From positions 1-64,000 of the forward strand of contig JAFISE010000032.1 of NCBI GenBank assembly GCA_022560025.1: a stretch of 64,000 bases of DNA, written 5' to 3'. Below are positions 61,790 through 64,000 of this stretch, piece after piece. The notes beneath the pieces were generated by a model. That model searched no databases, was not told where the DNA came from, and saw only the letters and a program-made list of their open reading frames with translations. Numbering within the stretch: the first letter of the stretch is position 1; each line of letters starts with the position of its first letter. The DNA is from Stagonosporopsis chrysanthemi (Eukaryota; Ascomycota; Dothideomycetes; Pleosporales; Didymellaceae). The position numbers and the translations under genes are program-made.

Positions 61790-62194
61790 TTATGCAATCC
61801 GTTCAGCAGCCGGATCTTCATCCAGGCTGTGCCAAACCACCTCGTCTCGCGCATCTGAGGGTCCTGATATCTGGGGTGGTGTCGACGAGAGCGGTCTGAC
61901 GTAGATCTGGAGTGCCAGCGCAGCACTGTCCAGCACTGGAAACCTGGAAGACGTGTCGCAGGGACCGTCGTAGCTGAATATAGAGGTGGAGACTGGTTGA
62001 TTGGACGAGACCAGCCACCTTCTCGTGTGGAGCGAATCAGCCAGCCGGTTGCTGGGCCAAGTGGGGTGTTTACTGCGTGGGTCCTTCCTCACCAAGCTAG
62101 TGAGGTGGTGCAGCTACCCGCTGTCCAGCCTCTCGATTTCTTGAAGCAACTCGACTACGTTTGCGCGTGCAGGAGAGTACCGCAGAATCTTCAT
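61790..62194 (-). CDS. Hidden small spliced hypothetical protein (119 aa)
   Basis: Two exons, 62194-62118 and 62072-61790, with a 45-bp intron (GTAGCTG...CCACGCAG), give 119 aa. Exon 1 reads MKILRYSPARANVVELLQEI then ERLDSG; the frame crosses the intron in phase 2 into KHPTWPSNRLADSLHTRRWL, VSSNQPVSTSIFSYDGPCDT, and ends DEVVWHSLDEDPAAERIA. Both exons have natural composition and the join is exact, whereas the unspliced frame hits a TAG between them. There is no signal peptide, membrane segment or recognised domain. The C-terminal exon alone looks like an alternative-start ORF, but the real ATG lies in exon 1. It is convergent with the Sos7-like gene and divergent from the b561-like gene. Confidence 0.6.
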
Positions 62195-62528
62195 CCTTTC
62201 AGAAGCACCAAGTCGACAGCGACACGACTGACGTTCTTTCCAGAGCTGTCCGCAACGCCGGGCGAGCTCGTTCATCCATTTTAGCGCCCAACACCATCGA
62301 GCGCAGCCTGATCAACGAAGGCAAACACAGCCTATTCCTAACCTCACGGTTTCTCATGACATTACGACTTCCCGGTTTCTTCGTTTTCTGCTAGTTTTGG
62401 CGCGCATTCTTTGGTTTGGTCCCTTCATTATCACCACTTCAGGAATTTGGTAGTCTGCCCGTCGCACACCCGCCACTGCGTCATCACCTCGGACTACTGG
62501 AGAACGACCTCAAGAAATCCACACCACC
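62195..62528. other. Divergent intergenic region, hidden gene / b561-like
   Basis: The shared upstream region is 334 bp long. The ATG at its right end (caccATGtc) has a strong context. No other element is visible. Confidence 0.5.
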
Positions 62529-64000
62529 ATGTCAAACCAGGGGCTTTCCGCTCCTGGGAGCAGCGCCTACTCATCTGATTCCCTGTATGTTGGCGACGGA
62601 ACATGGGACTCGCAGCGCAACACATTCCTGCTGCCCAACCTCATGGGTGTCAACTTTGACACCATGCGATACAATGGTGAGTTGCGCCGAACTTGAATTC
62701 GAACACAAAATTAACTCCTCAGGTATGGGCAATCGATTTCGCAACATGGTCGGGTACAAGCCTCTCATCCTCGCTCACGGTATCCTTGCCGCCGTCACCT
62801 TTCTCTTCATGGTTCCAGGTGCCATCTTCATGGCCCGGTTCTACCACTGCAACCCTCGGCTTGCGCTACGCGTCCACATCTGGCTCCAAGTCTTGACGTT
62901 ACTGCTAGCAACTGCGCTTGTCGTGCTGGGTTTCCAGGCTGTCGGTCCGGAGAGATCATTGACCAACCCGCATCACGGCATCGGCGTAGCCTTATACTCC
63001 CTCGTCGTTGTGCAGGTCTTGGGAGGTTCCATAATACATCGTCTGGAGAAAGGCAAGGAGCGCTTCAAAGTGCCGCTCAAGCTCATTGTACGTCCACGCC
63101 AAGTCTCGCAATCATGCTTTGACTAATCAGAACAGCTACACCAATGGATTGGTCGCGTAGTCTTGCTTCTAGGCATAGCACAGATTCCGCTCGGTTTAAC
63201 ACTCTGGGGCTCACCGAAGGTGCTGTTCATTCTGTTCGCAGTTTGGGCATTCCTGCTCCTTATAGTTTACTTTGTGCTTTCGTACAGGACCCAGCCTGAG
63301 ATGGGCTTCGATGACAACACGACATACATCACTGAGCGCACTGCAAGCACGAGGAGTCGAAGGACGAGTCGAGGTGGACGTGGCATCGGAGCTTTGGCAA
63401 CAGCAGGTGCAGCTGGCGCTGGTCTTGCTGCGTTGGCATCGAGGTCTCGCAGTCGTAGTCGCAGCAGACGCCATGGAGACGAAACAACCGTCCTGAGCTC
63501 GCGTCCTGGCTCCCGCTCCCGGGTCACAGAGTCTCGCTTTACCGAATCCTACTTGAGCGACGAAAAATACAATGACAAGCGCAAGGGATCCACCTGGCAA
63601 GACCGTCTACTAGGTGCCGGTGCTGCAGCAGGAGGAATTTTTGCCATTAAAAATCTTTTTGGAAAAAAGAAGGACAGGCGTGCTTATACTGAGACATTAA
63701 CTGGCAGTGACGTTAGTTACGGTCGTCCTCTAGGTCAATCCGAGGTCACACAAACAGATCTGAGCCGCCTCGAGGAAGGCAGAGCCCCTGATTCGCCTGC
63801 AAGGAACCAGGATTGGCGCCGCGTCGAGGAACGAGAAGCTGCACAAGCCGCTGCGATGGGTGCAAGTCCAGTGCGAGCTAACCATCGCCCAACAAGAAGT
63901 GGTACCTCCATAGACTCCTTCGACAGCCGGACAAGCTTCAATGATCATCACGACTCTCGCCCACTGAGAGAGGAATCCGGCTATGGGGTTAAAGACGGCA
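62529..64000 (+). CDS. Cytochrome b561-like membrane protein, partial (runs off window)
   Basis: Exons 62529-62676, 62723-63087 and 63136 onward, with introns of about 46-48 bp, stay in frame to the window end (about 459 aa seen). After a Ser/Asn-rich N-terminus, five membrane segments follow. Four likely heme histidines are in the usual b561 positions: LILAHGILAAVTFLF, LRVHIWLQVL, TNPHHGIGVALYSLVV and LHQWIGRVVLLLG (at the splice). The cytosolic tail is Ser/Arg-rich (TASTRSSRRTSRGGRG, SRSRSRSRRHG) and then AAAGGIFAIKNLFGKKKDRR. Such proteins move electrons across membranes, often feeding iron reduction or a redox partner. There is no DOMON domain in the part seen. The 3' end is outside the window. 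Confidence 0.85.

Noticed and set aside
1..64000. CRISPR array, tRNA or rRNA genes, intact transposons
   Set aside because: No spaced palindromic repeats, no tRNA A/B-box pair with a foldable arm, no rRNA segment and no transposase or reverse-transcriptase frame was seen.

Overview
The window looks like a chromosome segment from a filamentous ascomycete (Pezizomycotina, most likely a dothideomycete). The signs are compact protein-coding genes on both strands, short introns (about 40-91 bp) with GT...CTGAC/CTAAC-like branch...AG signals, moderate GC, and a gene set of secreted acid phosphatase, multicopper oxidase, F-box protein, SED5, RPN5, TOK1-type K+ channel, aquaporin, RRN9 and large disordered fungal proteins. 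I saw no rRNA, tRNA, CRISPR or intact transposon. All gene models were built by reading frames and splice signals by hand, and exon coordinates are given in each entry.

Layout. 1-2080: C/G-rich low-complexity DNA ending in a 9-bp tandem array that touches the stop codon of a secreted acid phosphatase (2075-3311, -). 3852-5903: N-terminally membrane-anchored multicopper oxidase, followed by a purine-only microsatellite. 6160-12402: F-box protein, then a large E2 (UBC) protein with an RG-rich tail. 13135-13621: a small spliced gene that simple ORF calling misses. 14063-25015: two very long, disordered, fungal-type proteins in tandem. 25992-33633: SED5 syntaxin, a coiled-coil protein with an IBR-like Cys/His cluster, and proteasome lid subunit RPN5.

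33808-39964: a dense group of small genes (FSH1-type serine hydrolase, SnoaL/NTF2-like protein, a 92-aa protein, a TPR protein, a minimal O6-alkylguanine-DNA alkyltransferase, a secreted Cys-rich repeat protein). 40987-49109: PA-TM-RING E3 ligase, aquaporin with an overlapping uORF, single-pass membrane protein, TOK1 channel. 49580-64000: RRN9-type Pol I factor, a PIF1 helicase carrying an RNase H1-type hybrid-binding domain, a convergent pair of tiny genes (NTF2-like and cupin), a cytochrome b5-acyl-CoA dehydrogenase fusion, an RS-domain protein, a Sos7-like kinetochore protein, a further hidden 119-aa gene, and a cytochrome b561-like membrane protein that runs off the window.

No single operon-like system dominates. 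The most distinctive items are the hybrid-binding-domain/PIF1 fusion (which uses one GC-AG intron), the hidden small spliced genes, the short NTF2-like/cupin pair next to the b5-acyl-CoA dehydrogenase, and the Cys-rich secreted repeat protein.
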